This document shows positions 1-8,056 of a DNA stretch of 20,057 bases, one piece after another. The translations under genes were made by a program, and so were the position numbers. The DNA comes from JANLTP01 sp031363055 (lineage in GTDB: Bacteria > Pseudomonadota > Gammaproteobacteria > Burkholderiales > Burkholderiaceae_E), in assembly GCA_031363055.1 (NCBI GenBank), contig JANLTP010000269.1:1-20057 (forward strand), in the 5' to 3' direction. The notes under the pieces were generated by a model, which worked only from the letters and a program-made list of their open reading frames with translations, made no database searches and was not told the DNA's origin. The stretch's first letter is position 1, and each line of letters begins with the position of its first letter.

Positions 1-686
1 GCGCCGACAATGCCGACCATGGTTGAGTTTCGAAGGTTCGAGTCGATCTGATAAGTGGCGAAGCCGACAAAACGGCCCAGCACTTGCGGCACGACGCCAA
101 AGGCGACGAGATTCGGAAACGACGCACCGGTCGCCCGTACTGCTTCGATCTGTTTCATCGAAATTTCTTCGATTGCCTCGGCGAATAATTTGCCAATAAA
201 ACCGATCGATGCGACAGCGAGTGACAAGATGCCGGCCAGTGCGCCAAAGCCGACTGCCTTGACGAACAGGATCGCGACAATCACCGGATGCAGCGAGCGA
301 CACAGGGCAACCAGCGCACGTGCAGGCCAACTGATGTAGGCCGGCATCAGATTGCGGGCACCCAGCAGACCAAGGGGCAGCGCCATCGAAATACCCAGCG
401 CCGAAGCGAGCACGGCGATTTGCAGACTCTCGATAATTCCCTTGAGCAAGACATCCCAACGCTCGAAGTTCGGCGGAAACATCCGGCCGATAAATTTCAC
501 CGCGTTATCCAGCCCGGTTTGCAGGCGCTGCCAGTTAAAGTCGAGCTGTGCGCCGGCGTAGACGACATAAATGGCCAGCGCAAACAATGCCAGCTTGCTG
601 TTTCGGCTAAGGGCGAACGGCGCGATGCCGATGTCCCTGTCCGTACCTGAAGGCTTGGGCGGTGCCTGAATCGCCGGTGAGTTCAC
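1..686 (-). CDS. phnE: Phosphonate/phosphate-type ABC transporter permease PhnE (3' end off the window)
   Basis: Inner-membrane permease of a PhnCDE-type importer for phosphate, phosphite or phosphonates. Read on the minus strand from a GTG at 686-684, the frame stays open to the window edge (about 228 residues). It has a short cytoplasmic N-terminus, a hydrophobic segment (LALFALAIYVVYAG), a periplasmic stretch and several further membrane segments. The permease EAA loop is visible as EAVRATGASFPNLVAFGVVP, where the conserved Gly and the VVPQ part contact the ATPase. The GTG start overlaps the TGA of phnC as GTGA, so translation is probably coupled. The C-terminus is missing only because the window ends. 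Family assignment is firm; substrate is not decidable from the permease. Confidence 0.9.
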   Translation of the reverse strand, partial: MNSPAIQAPPKPSGTDRDIGIAPFALSRNSKLALFALAIYVVYAGAQLDFNWQRLQTGLDNAVKFIGRMFPPNFERWDVLLKGIIESLQIAVLASALGISMALPLGLLGARNLMPAYISWPARALVALCRSLHPVIVAILFVKAVGFGALAGILSLAVASIGFIGKLFAEAIEEISMKQIEAVRATGASFPNLVAFGVVPQVLGRFVGFATYQIDSNLRNSTMVGIVG

Positions 687-1438
687 GGCTCGATCCAGCG
701 TTCACCACCGTAGATCTGACCGAGGATTTCATCACTCAACTCGCCGGGCGCACCATCGAAGATGACCAGTCCGCCGGACATGCCAATCATGCGATCGGCA
801 AATCGCTTGGCCAGCTCAACGTCATGCATATTCACCAAAATGGGTATTGAGCGCGCCCGTCCCTGATCACGCAACAGATTCATGATGTCCACCGACGTTT
901 TCGGATCGAGTGAGGACGTCGGCTCATCGGCCAACAGCAGATCGGGTTCCTGCATCAAGGCCCGCGCGATACCGACACGCTGACGCTGCCCACCGGACAG
1001 CGCATCGGCGCGCTGATGCTCAAACCCGCCCAGACCGACCACCGCCAGCAACTCGAACGCGCGAGCAATATCCTCAGGCGGAAAGCGCCGCCGCCAGGCA
1101 TCGAGCGCGCCGACAAATCCGAGGCGACCGGTCAGCAGATTTTCCATGACCGTCAAACGCTCGACGAGGTTGTATTCCTGAAACACCATGCCGATGCGCC
1201 GGCGCGCCTGCCGCAGGCCGCGACCGGACAAGGCGCTGAGTTCAAGCTCGTTCAGGCGAATCGTGCCGCGCGTCGGTTCGACCAGGCGATTGATGCACCG
1301 GATCAAGGTTGATTTACCGGTCCCAGAAGGACCGATGATCGCCGTCAGCCCGGTGCCGTCGATCATGAGATCAATGCCACGCAGCACCGGCTCGCCGGCG
1401 CGATACTCCTTGACCAGGCCGGCAATACTCAGATTCAC
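683..1438 (-). CDS. phnC: Phosphonate/phosphate-type ABC transporter ATP-binding protein PhnC
   Basis: Cytoplasmic ATPase that powers the PhnDE importer. The 251-residue length is normal for PhnC. Visible motifs are Walker A GPSGTGKST (residues 36-44), Q-loop in MVFQEYNLV (about 85-92), the signature LSGGQRQR (147-154), Walker B LLLADEPTSSLD (167-178) and the H-loop His205 in NMHDVELA. The start is GTG at 1438-1436; its first G is the last base of the phnD TAG stop, so the two genes share one base. The stop overlaps the GTG of phnE. The order D-C-E matches classic phosphonate/phosphite uptake operons. No C-P lyase or phosphite dehydrogenase gene is visible nearby, so the actual substrate remains open. 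Confidence 0.95.
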   Translation of the reverse strand: MNLSIAGLVKEYRAGEPVLRGIDLMIDGTGLTAIIGPSGTGKSTLIRCINRLVEPTRGTIRLNELELSALSGRGLRQARRRIGMVFQEYNLVERLTVMENLLTGRLGFVGALDAWRRRFPPEDIARAFELLAVVGLGGFEHQRADALSGGQRQRVGIARALMQEPDLLLADEPTSSLDPKTSVDIMNLLRDQGRARSIPILVNMHDVELAKRFADRMIGMSGGLVIFDGAPGELSDEILGQIYGGERWIEP

Positions 1439-2439
1439 TACTTCTTCGCCTTGGCTGCTTCCTTGTCATAAGCCGCGCGATTAAAAGATTCGCCACCACT
1501 CTCGGCTACCTTCCTGACAACATCCCATTCCTTCAGGTACGTGATCGGGAAAAAGCGGTCGGCGCCATCGAAGGCTTTTTTCATTTCATCGGTAAACCGA
1601 TAGTCATAGAAGCACTGGGTAATGCGCTTCGACAGCGTCGGTTCGAGGTCATGTGCAATCGCAAACGACGAGGTTGGAAACTTCGGACTGCGGTAAATAA
1701 TGCGGAAATTTTCTTCCTTGATTTGACCGCGCACCGCCATCCGGTGGAACACGTCGGAGGCAACCGCAGCGGCGTCATAGTCGCCGGAATTCACGCCCAT
1801 CACGGACTGGTCATGTTTGCCCGAGAACAGGATTTTGTAGTCCTTCTCGGGTGCCAGACCCTCGGCCGGGAACAATGCCATCGGTGCCATATGACCCGAA
1901 TTCGACGAAGGCGCAGTGTGCGCAACCTTTTTCCCTTTCAGATCGGCAAGCTTTTGAAACGGGCTGTCCTTCTTGACGATCGTGATCAGGTTGTAGCCCT
2001 GAAATTCTTTTTCGGTACCCTTGACGGCGAACGGAACTGCACCGGCGATGTTGACCGCGAACGCGGTCGGCCCGGTCGAAAAGCCACCGACATGCAGGCG
2101 TCCCGAGCGCATCGCCTCGATCTCGGCCGCGTTGCTTTGCACCTGGAAGAAAACCACCTTTTTGTCGCTGCACTTGCCCAGGTAGTCGGTGAACGGCGCA
2201 AAGACTTTCTCGTACACCGCCGGGTCTTCAACCGGTGTGTAGGTAAAAACAATCGTCGACGGATTCTTGAATCGCTTCGAATCGGTCGGTGCATCGGCCA
2301 CCATATCCTTGTTCGCGTCGCAATACTGAGCGTCGAGATCACCGCGATTGGCACAGCTCTCCTGCGCACTGCTGCAGAAGGGCCAAGTGGCGAGCAAAAG
2401 CAGAGTGCTCAGAATTCCTCGCCATTGAAGGTTCATCAT
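1438..2439 (-). CDS. phnD: Periplasmic phosphate/phosphite/phosphonate-binding protein PhnD
   Basis: Substrate-binding component of the importer, acting in the periplasm. 333 residues: a Sec signal peptide (short charged start, hydrophobic ILSTLLLLATWPF, likely cleavage near SSAQE) and then a PhnD-like type II periplasmic binding fold. Typical stretches are FTYTPVEDPAVYEKVFAPF, the domain-I segment AMRSGRLHVGGFSTGP and the anion-binding loop SSNSGHMAP, the counterpart of the STSGY loop in phosphonate binders. The start used is the first of two adjacent ATGs (2439); it overlaps the TGA of the upstream flavodoxin gene as ATGA, with a GGAG site about nine bases upstream. The acidic/Lys-rich tail ends in AKAKK. 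Family assignment is strong. The loop differs from E. coli PhnD, so ligand preference should be tested rather than assumed. Confidence 0.92.
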   Translation of the reverse strand: MMNLQWRGILSTLLLLATWPFCSSAQESCANRGDLDAQYCDANKDMVADAPTDSKRFKNPSTIVFTYTPVEDPAVYEKVFAPFTDYLGKCSDKKVVFFQVQSNAAEIEAMRSGRLHVGGFSTGPTAFAVNIAGAVPFAVKGTEKEFQGYNLITIVKKDSPFQKLADLKGKKVAHTAPSSNSGHMAPMALFPAEGLAPEKDYKILFSGKHDQSVMGVNSGDYDAAAVASDVFHRMAVRGQIKEENFRIIYRSPKFPTSSFAIAHDLEPTLSKRITQCFYDYRFTDEMKKAFDGADRFFPITYLKEWDVVRKVAESGGESFNRAAYDKEAAKAKK

Positions 2440-3011
2440 AAATGTCTCCGTTGTTGATATTGTCGAGTCACTTGAGCAATTCTCGCACCATAGGCGCGCC
2501 CGGTAGCCAGGTCACCCGCCGGTGGGCTCTGCTCGGGTGGCACGTTATCGGCCTGCGCCATGACACCGATATAACCGCCGAGTCTGTTTAACTCATCGGG
2601 GTGACCCGGGCGCATCGCTGGCATCATACCGGTACCGACCCAGATCATCGAATGTTGCATGGCCAAGGTCACAAAATATTGCAAGGTCGAGAACTTGTCA
2701 CCGCTCATGGCCATCGAACAAGTAAAGCCACCAGCAATCTTGTCCTTCCAGCCCTGGGCGAACCAGACCTTGGACGTGGCGTCGGCAAACACCTTGAACT
2801 GACCTGACGGACCGCCCATATAAGTGGGCGCACCAAACACAATCGCATCGGCTAGCGCCAGCGATTGCCAACCGGAGTCCTTGAAATCGGCAACATCCAG
2901 TTGCAGCAGATCAACATCCAACACACTGCGGGCGCCCTCGGCAACCGAGTCGGCCAACCGTTGGGTATGGCCGTAACCGGAATGACTGGCGAGAACGATG
3001 CGGATGGTCAT
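2436..3011 (-). CDS. Flavodoxin-like / WrbA-type NAD(P)H:quinone oxidoreductase family protein
   Basis: 191 residues with a flavodoxin fold. The N-terminal FMN phosphate-binding loop reads VLASHSGYGHTQRLA (residues 6-20), followed by the conserved DAIVFGAPTYMGGPSGQFK segment (about 56-74) and a WKDKIAGGF strand, as in WrbA and related NADPH-dependent FMN reductases. Expected role: two-electron reduction of quinones or another FMN-dependent redox step in the cytoplasm. It is the first gene of an operon: its TGA overlaps the phnD ATG by four bases, so it is probably co-expressed with phnDCE. A redox gene leading a phosphonate-type transporter is uncommon. The exact substrate is unknown. Confidence 0.8.
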   Translation of the reverse strand: MTIRIVLASHSGYGHTQRLADSVAEGARSVLDVDLLQLDVADFKDSGWQSLALADAIVFGAPTYMGGPSGQFKVFADATSKVWFAQGWKDKIAGGFTCSMAMSGDKFSTLQYFVTLAMQHSMIWVGTGMMPAMRPGHPDELNRLGGYIGVMAQADNVPPEQSPPAGDLATGRAYGARIAQVTRQYQQRRHL

Positions 3012-3045
3012 AATAAACTCTGGCGAACCTCTGTTCAGTGCATTC

Positions 3046-3900
3046 GTGGATCATCGCACACCCTTGAACTATATCGGCCGATTCGCGCCCTCTCCTACCG
3101 GCCATCTGCATGCCGGTTCGCTGGTTGCGGCCATGGCGAGTTTTCTTGACGCGCGCGCACACGGCGGTCGATGGCTGTTGCGCATCGAAGATATTGACCC
3201 ACCCCGCGAAGTTGCTGGTGGCAGCAACCAGATCATCGCCGCGCTTGGTGCGTTCGGTTTTGTATGGGATGGCGCGATCGAGTTTCAAAGCCGTCGCAGC
3301 GAACACTACCAGTCGGCGTTTGAAACACTGCTCGCGCAGGGCCACGTCTATGGCTGCGTCTGCAGTCGCAAGGAAATCGGTGAGCAGGTTTATCCGGGTA
3401 CTTGCCGCAACGGTATCGCGGCAGATGCGCAGCCACGCGCCTACCGGGTTCGGGTTAGCAACGAAAACATTGTCTGGCAGGACCGACTGGCGGGTGAATC
3501 GGTCGAACCTCTGGCGCGCTCGTCGGGCGACTTTGTCATCAAACGCGCTGACGGACTCTGGGCGTATCAGCTCGCAGTCGTCGTCGACGATGCGCTGCAA
3601 GGGGTCAACCATGTCGTGCGCGGCGACGATCTCAAGGACTCAAGCGCACGACAAATTTATCTGCAACAGTTGCTCGCGTTGCCCCGGCCCGACTACTTGC
3701 ATGTGCCGGTAGTGCGGGCAGCGGACGGCCAGAAGTTATCGAAGCAAACCGGCGCCCGAGCGCTCGATGGCAGGCAGGCTCTGAGTGAACTGCGCCAGGC
3801 AGCGTTTCACCTGCAGTTGGGGTTGATCAATGCTGAGTCGTTAACAGAGTTCTGGTCCGCTGCCAGCCACGCTTGGTCGCAGCGCTACTTGCTTCGATGA
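3046..3900 (+). CDS. gluQ: Glutamyl-Q tRNA(Asp) synthetase
   Basis: Truncated glutamyl-tRNA synthetase paralogue that attaches glutamate to queuosine in the anticodon of tRNA-Asp. Visible: YIGRFAPSPTG followed by the HIGH-like HLHAG (residues 20-24 from this start), LLRIEDIDPPR, the zinc site CVC...Y...C (C104, C106, Y116, C120), the AYQLAVVVDD and VVRGDDL blocks, and the KMSKS-like KLSKQ (230-234). The anticodon-binding domain is absent, as expected for the family. The start is uncertain. A GTG at 3046 gives a short family-like N-terminus (MDHRTPLNYIGR), a TTG at 3064 also fits, and an ATG at 2998 would add 16 unconserved residues and overlap the divergent flavodoxin gene. dksA, often its neighbour, is not present here. 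Confidence 0.93.
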   Translation: MDHRTPLNYIGRFAPSPTGHLHAGSLVAAMASFLDARAHGGRWLLRIEDIDPPREVAGGSNQIIAALGAFGFVWDGAIEFQSRRSEHYQSAFETLLAQGHVYGCVCSRKEIGEQVYPGTCRNGIAADAQPRAYRVRVSNENIVWQDRLAGESVEPLARSSGDFVIKRADGLWAYQLAVVVDDALQGVNHVVRGDDLKDSSARQIYLQQLLALPRPDYLHVPVVRAADGQKLSKQTGARALDGRQALSELRQAAFHLQLGLINAESLTEFWSAASHAWSQRYLLR

Positions 3901-3917
3901 GCCCGCAACTACCCGGC

Positions 3918-4319
3918 TCAGGCAGCGTCGCGGCGCGCACGAACAGTCGCAGCCAGGACTCGCACCACAACCATGGCCAGACACGCACCGACAATGTCCA
4001 TCGCCCAATCGGCGACACTCGCCACCCGAACCGGGTTGAAGGATTGACCGACCTCGTCAAGCATCCCTAAAACAGCGATCAAAAATACGCTCAGAAACGG
4101 ACGCCTCGAGCCGCTGCCGACATAGGCAAGAGCCGCCACTCCGCCAAAAAACAACGCGTGAATGAGCTTGTCCCAACCGGACGGAAACAGCCCGCCCGCA
4201 TTCGGTCTTGAGCCGAAATAAAACAGCGCCGCAATCAGGGTAACCAATGACAGCCAAGCCAGCCGACGCTGCCATGGCCGGGGCCGCTCGAGAATTTGTT
4301 GCAACAACTCCGGGAACAT
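3918..4319 (-). CDS. VanZ-like family membrane protein
   Basis: 133-residue integral membrane protein with about four hydrophobic segments. The VanZ-like signature is clear: WDKLIHALFFGGVAALAYVG in the second segment, then LGMLDEVGQSFNPVRVASVADWAMDIVG, where the D-x2-H and E-x2-Q...D-x3-D type polar residues are those conserved in the family. The biochemical function of chromosomal VanZ-like proteins is not settled; membership does not imply glycopeptide resistance. It lies 56 bases downstream of the helicase gene on the same strand and is convergent with gluQ, 17 bases apart, with no obvious terminator hairpin between them. I see no strong Shine-Dalgarno site before the ATG at 4319. Confidence 0.82.
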   Translation of the reverse strand: MFPELLQQILERPRPWQRRLAWLSLVTLIAALFYFGSRPNAGGLFPSGWDKLIHALFFGGVAALAYVGSGSRRPFLSVFLIAVLGMLDEVGQSFNPVRVASVADWAMDIVGACLAMVVVRVLAATVRARRDAA

Positions 4320-4375
4320 TAGTTACTTTTAACGGACAACGGCCATCGGCATAAATACCAAATCAGGCTTTCCGC

Positions 4376-6025
4376 TCAGGTTTTCCGCTTGCCGCCGCCC
4401 AGCAAGGCGGCGATCGGCGCGGCGGATTTACGTCCAACGGTCAGGCTGCGGCTGATCGGCGTATCGACGTTGCTGCCAGCCAGCGAATTCCTCGCGGCTG
4501 CATCGGCGACCACAACGCTGGGCTCGTAGGGCTTGAAGAAAAACGGGTCGTTCGAATAGCCCGGAATGGCGACCGGAGCACCCGGCGCGAATTTGTCGCG
4601 TGGCCGATGTGCCTTGTGGGTCGGCGCCTCGCCGGCGCGCTTTTCGGCACGTACCACGCGGGCCAAACGTCCCGGATCTTCAACGTTCAAATCGAGCACC
4701 GGCAACTTGCGCTTGAGCATGCGTTCGATGTCGGTCAACAGGCGCTCGTCGTCGCGCGTCATCAGCGACAAAGCTACGCCACTGGCACCGGCGCGACCCG
4801 TGCGGCCGATCCGATGCACGTAATCTTCGGGCGAATACGGCAAGTCGTAATTGATGACGGCCGGCAACTCGACAATATCCAGTCCGCGCGCAGCGACATC
4901 GGTGGCCACCAGCACCAGAATTTCGCCCTTCTTGAAGGCTTCTAGCGTTGCCAGTCGTTCCTGCTGAGTCTTGTCACCGTGAATGGCACCCGCATTCAAG
5001 CCATCGCGCTCAAGCTGGCGGGCCAGTCGACCGGCGCCAATTTTGGTATTCGTAAAGACCAGCGCCGATCCGAGCTTGCGGTCGCGAATCAGTTGGGTAA
5101 CGGCGGCGCGCTTGGCTTCACCATCGGCTACCCGGTAGACTGCCTGCTCGACGTTATCGGCGGTCGCATTGCGACGTGCCACTTCGATGAGGATCGGCGA
5201 GTTCAGAAAGGTCTCGGCCAACTTGCGAATCTCGTTACTGAAAGTCGCCGAGAACATCAGGTTCTGACGACTGCTGGGCAGCGCATTGAGAATTCGCTGG
5301 ATGTCCGGCAAAAAGCCCATATCGAGCATCCGGTCGGCTTCGTCGAGCACCAGAATTTCGGTCTGCCCGAGTGAAACCGTTCGCTGACCCATATGGTCGA
5401 GCAATCGGCCGGGCGTGGCGATCAAGACTTCGCAGCCCATCCGCAAGGCCGCTATTTGCGGCACGATGTCGACGCCACCAAACACGACGGTGCTTTTGAG
5501 GCCGCTGTGCTTGGCATAGTCGCGAACATTGGCGTAAATTTGGTCGGCCAGCTCACGCGTCGGCGCAAGAATGAGCGCGCGCACCGGATGTCGCGCCGGC
5601 GATGCACTGAAGTTGGCATGCGGCATCAGCTTTTGCAGAATCGGCAAGGCAAAACCCGCCGTCTTGCCGGTTCCGGTCTGCGCCGCACCCATGACGTCCT
5701 TGCCCTGCAGAACCACCGGAATCGCCTGTTCCTGGATCGGCGTCGGGATCCGATAGCCCATTTCATGAACAGCGCGGATGATGGGCTCGGCCAGCCCGAA
5801 CATGTCGAACGTGGCGCTGGGGGGGTTCGGCAGAGTCGCATCCAGTGCGACTGCATCTTGAACCGGCGCCTCCGGTGCCGTTGCAGAAACCGACTCAGGC
5901 GCTGCCGGTGTATGCGGGGCCTGTGCCGGAAACGCCGACGCTTCAGTGGGTAGTTTGTTTTCGGTCAATGGTTTGCTTAGTTTGCTGATAACCTTCCATT
6001 GTCGCCCGTTAGTGCAACAAATCAA
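4376..6025 (-). CDS. rhlE: RhlE-like DEAD-box ATP-dependent RNA helicase
   Basis: Cytoplasmic RNA helicase for RNA remodelling or decay. All core motifs are present (numbered from the TTG at 6025): upstream Phe73, Q motif PTPIQ (94-98), motif I AQTGTGKT (115-122), Ia PTRELA, GG, Ib TPGR, motif II VLDEADRMLD (227-236), III SAT, then in RecA domain 2 ATDVAARGLDI and HRIGRTGRAG. A basic tail of roughly 130 residues follows. The start is problematic. The first in-frame ATG (5803) lies after the conserved Phe of the Q-motif region, so it is too late; upstream only TTG codons (5968, 6025) are available, preceding an Ala/Pro-rich extension. An ATG just inside this region is out of frame. Either a TTG start is used or a base was lost near the start. 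Confidence 0.9.
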   Translation of the reverse strand: MICCTNGRQWKVISKLSKPLTENKLPTEASAFPAQAPHTPAAPESVSATAPEAPVQDAVALDATLPNPPSATFDMFGLAEPIIRAVHEMGYRIPTPIQEQAIPVVLQGKDVMGAAQTGTGKTAGFALPILQKLMPHANFSASPARHPVRALILAPTRELADQIYANVRDYAKHSGLKSTVVFGGVDIVPQIAALRMGCEVLIATPGRLLDHMGQRTVSLGQTEILVLDEADRMLDMGFLPDIQRILNALPSSRQNLMFSATFSNEIRKLAETFLNSPILIEVARRNATADNVEQAVYRVADGEAKRAAVTQLIRDRKLGSALVFTNTKIGAGRLARQLERDGLNAGAIHGDKTQQERLATLEAFKKGEILVLVATDVAARGLDIVELPAVINYDLPYSPEDYVHRIGRTGRAGASGVALSLMTRDDERLLTDIERMLKRKLPVLDLNVEDPGRLARVVRAEKRAGEAPTHKAHRPRDKFAPGAPVAIPGYSNDPFFFKPYEPSVVVADAAARNSLAGSNVDTPISRSLTVGRKSAAPIAALLGGGKRKT

Positions 6026-6182
6026 AATGGACCCTGAATTTCAACGCTAACTTCACTCCACTTCGATCCACTCCACTGCAATCCGCGCCGCTGTAAGCAA
6101 TCCATAAACCTTTCAACTGACCACAGCTTTCGGCATTGTCGAGGTCTGGAAGTCGGCCGACCCAGAGTTGATCGTAGATCAT
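6009..6182 (-). CDS. Possible 57-residue upstream ORF before the helicase gene
   Basis: An ATG at 6182-6180 opens a 57-codon frame ending in TAA at 6011-6009, overlapping the possible TTG start of the helicase in another frame. It begins MIYDQLWVGRLPDLDNA and has no motif I recognise. The ribosome-binding site is poor (GAAAG-like). It could be a leader peptide coupled to helicase translation, a remnant of another gene, or chance. Listed only because the helicase lacks a good start codon and this frame sits exactly in its leader. Confidence 0.2.
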   Translation of the reverse strand: MIYDQLWVGRLPDLDNAESCGQLKGLWIAYSGADCSGVDRSGVKLALKFRVHFDLLH

Positions 6183-6502
6183 CGAGCTTTCAAGAAACCG
6201 GCTGGATCAAAACCGAAACTCGAATCCTCACGCGTCCCGCTTTTCGAGTAAATTTCAACGTTCAATCAGAATCGCCAACTCTGTGAGCGCGGCACCTCCG
6301 AGCTTCTCCTCGAGCAACCGCGCCCCGCGTCGAACCATTCTCGAATGCTTTGTTCTGGTCGGGCTCATGACAAATTGCCTGGCGGATCCGTGACGACACT
6401 TATACAGCGTCGACCCCATGCCAAGGACCAAGGTCTACACTACGAACGTTTCAGCAGCCGCGCCTCTCATGCATCAATCCAATCCAATCCCTTCCACTTT
6501 CT
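6026..6502. other. 477-base stretch without a convincing gene
   Basis: Between the divergent helicase and exonuclease genes. It must hold both promoters, but I cannot point to convincing -35/-10 pairs. A run of CCACT/TCCACT-like motifs lies at about 6054-6085. On the minus strand a 37-codon frame (6368 to 6255) reads RLLEEKLGGAALTELAILIER near its end, coding-like in composition but unrecognised; it may be debris. Plus-strand frames here are short and lack motifs. Confidence 0.5.
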
Positions 6503-8056
6503 GTGTTTGCCGATCGCGTCGCCTTCGTTGACCTTGAGACCACCGGTATGTCGCCGTCGAGTTGCGCGATTACCGAGATCGGTATCGTGCTGGTGACGCG
6601 CGACGGCGCGCGCTCGCAGGTTTCGGAATGGTCGAGCCTGTTAAATCCGATGCGCCCGATTCCACCCGAGATCCAGTTTCTGACCGGCATCAGCAATGCA
6701 ATGGTTGCCAACGCACCGAGTTTTGCCGATTTGGCGCCAACCATTGCCGAGCAACTGCACGGCGCGGTGTTTGTTGCCCATCACGCGCGTTTTGACTATG
6801 GGTTCATCAAGCAGGCCTTTGCGGACATCGGCATCAGCTTCACCGAAAAAACGCTGTGCACCGTACGCCTGTCAAAATTACTCGATCCGGATCGCGCTCC
6901 GCACTCGTTGGACGCCCTGATTCACCGTCACCGACTCGGCGAGAGCGACCGCCATCGCGCGCTCGGCGATGCGCGACTGATTTATCGTTATGTGCACAAG
7001 ATGTACGAGCAAAGAGGCGCAGCGATCATTGAGCCGGCGATCCGGCGCTTGCTCAAGCAGCCCAGTTTGCCGGCCCACTTACCGGCCAACGCGTTGACTG
7101 ATGTACCGAACACGCCGGGTGTTTACCAGTTTCTCGGGGTCAACGACCAGCCGTTATACATCGGCAAGAGCATTCACCTGCGCGAACGCGTGGCCAGTCA
7201 TTTTGTCAACGACCATCGCAGCGAACGCGGCGTTCGCCTGGCCAGCGAAATTCGCCGCATCGATTGGCAGGAAACAGTGGGCGACTTCGGTGCTCAGTTG
7301 CTAGAACAAGTGCTGATCAGAACGCTGCAGCCTTCCCACAATTCTGCTTTACGACGTAAGCAGAATCAGATCGTGCTCATGCCATTTTCGGGATCGCATA
7401 AGCAGGCGCAAACGCGGGCACAGACGCCGATACAAACGCCGATACAGACGCCGGCGCAAAAACCATCGCCAAAGCCGCTGCAATGGCGCCGTATCCACGA
7501 TATCTTACCGAACGAGTTACCCGGCCATTTCGGGCCGTTTGCCTCGCCGGCCAGCGCCAAACACTGGTTAATCGAGCAAGCGCCGAACGCCGGCATTTGC
7601 CTGGCTGTGTTGGGCATTCAACGAGTGACTGCGGGCGGCCCCTGCTTTAACCGCCAATTGAACCGATGCCAAGGATGCTGTATCGCCGACGAGCCGATCG
7701 ATCGCATGCTCGAGCGGCTGACCGAACTGCTGGCACCGCTTCGAATTCCCGGCTGGCCATATCCGGACGGCCTCGTCTGCATCGAATCTACTGCGCCTTC
7801 AAAGGTTGGCCAATCGGCGCCAGCAGAAACTGACGAACGCCGGTCGGATTGGCATGTGTTCGATCAATGGTGTTACCTGGGCAGCACCCGATCAGAGTCG
7901 CAAGCGTTCGAATTATTAAGTCGCGCCGAACGAACTTTTGACGCTGACACCTATCGATTGTTACAGCGAGCTCTGGCCCGGGTGCCAGGTGCGGCGTGCG
8001 AATGGAATCTGCGGTTCAGAACGCCTGACTTGGAAACGCCAGGTGCTGACCGGTAA
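6503..8056 (+). CDS. DnaQ-like DEDDh exonuclease fused to GIY-YIG / UvrC-like region
   Basis: 517 residues from a GTG start. Residues 1-165 form an epsilon-like 3'-5' exonuclease with all DEDDh residues visible: D10 and E12 in VDLETTG, D98 in HHARFDYGF, H151 and D156 in HRALGDAR. Residues about 200-285 are a GIY-YIG nuclease domain as in UvrC and Cho: PGVYQF, PLYIGKSIHLRERV, and the metal-binding Glu268 before LIRTLQP. A Thr/Pro/Gln linker (four 12-base repeats) leads to a C-terminal part with the cysteine-rich motif CFNRQLNRCQGCC (381-393), like the UvrC region after GIY-YIG. Likely a DNA repair nuclease. The last ~13 codons are made from a sequence that recurs upstream of the SPFH gene, so the original C-terminus may have been replaced. 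Confidence 0.88.
   Translation: MFADRVAFVDLETTGMSPSSCAITEIGIVLVTRDGARSQVSEWSSLLNPMRPIPPEIQFLTGISNAMVANAPSFADLAPTIAEQLHGAVFVAHHARFDYGFIKQAFADIGISFTEKTLCTVRLSKLLDPDRAPHSLDALIHRHRLGESDRHRALGDARLIYRYVHKMYEQRGAAIIEPAIRRLLKQPSLPAHLPANALTDVPNTPGVYQFLGVNDQPLYIGKSIHLRERVASHFVNDHRSERGVRLASEIRRIDWQETVGDFGAQLLEQVLIRTLQPSHNSALRRKQNQIVLMPFSGSHKQAQTRAQTPIQTPIQTPAQKPSPKPLQWRRIHDILPNELPGHFGPFASPASAKHWLIEQAPNAGICLAVLGIQRVTAGGPCFNRQLNRCQGCCIADEPIDRMLERLTELLAPLRIPGWPYPDGLVCIESTAPSKVGQSAPAETDERRSDWHVFDQWCYLGSTRSESQAFELLSRAERTFDADTYRLLQRALARVPGAACEWNLRFRTPDLETPGADR
7412..7459 (+). repeat. Four 12-base tandem repeats in the exonuclease linker
   Basis: Units ACGCGGGCACAG, ACGCCGATACAA, ACGCCGATACAG and ACGCCGGCGCAA follow each other directly and encode T-x-x-Q repeats (TRAQ, TPIQ, TPIQ, TPAQ). 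They form the flexible joint between the nuclease domains and the UvrC-like C-terminal part. In-frame copy-number change here would alter linker length without breaking the gene. Confidence 0.8.

Noticed and set aside
1651..2457. Plus-strand frame of 268 codons opposite phnD
   Set aside because: phnD has a signal peptide, family motifs and coupled starts; the opposite frame has none.
2911..3612. Minus-strand frame of 233 codons opposite gluQ
   Set aside because: gluQ shows all synthetase motifs; the shadow translation has no recognisable domain.
3918..4319. Glycopeptide resistance from the VanZ-like gene
   Set aside because: Chromosomal VanZ-like proteins are widespread and no other van genes are nearby.
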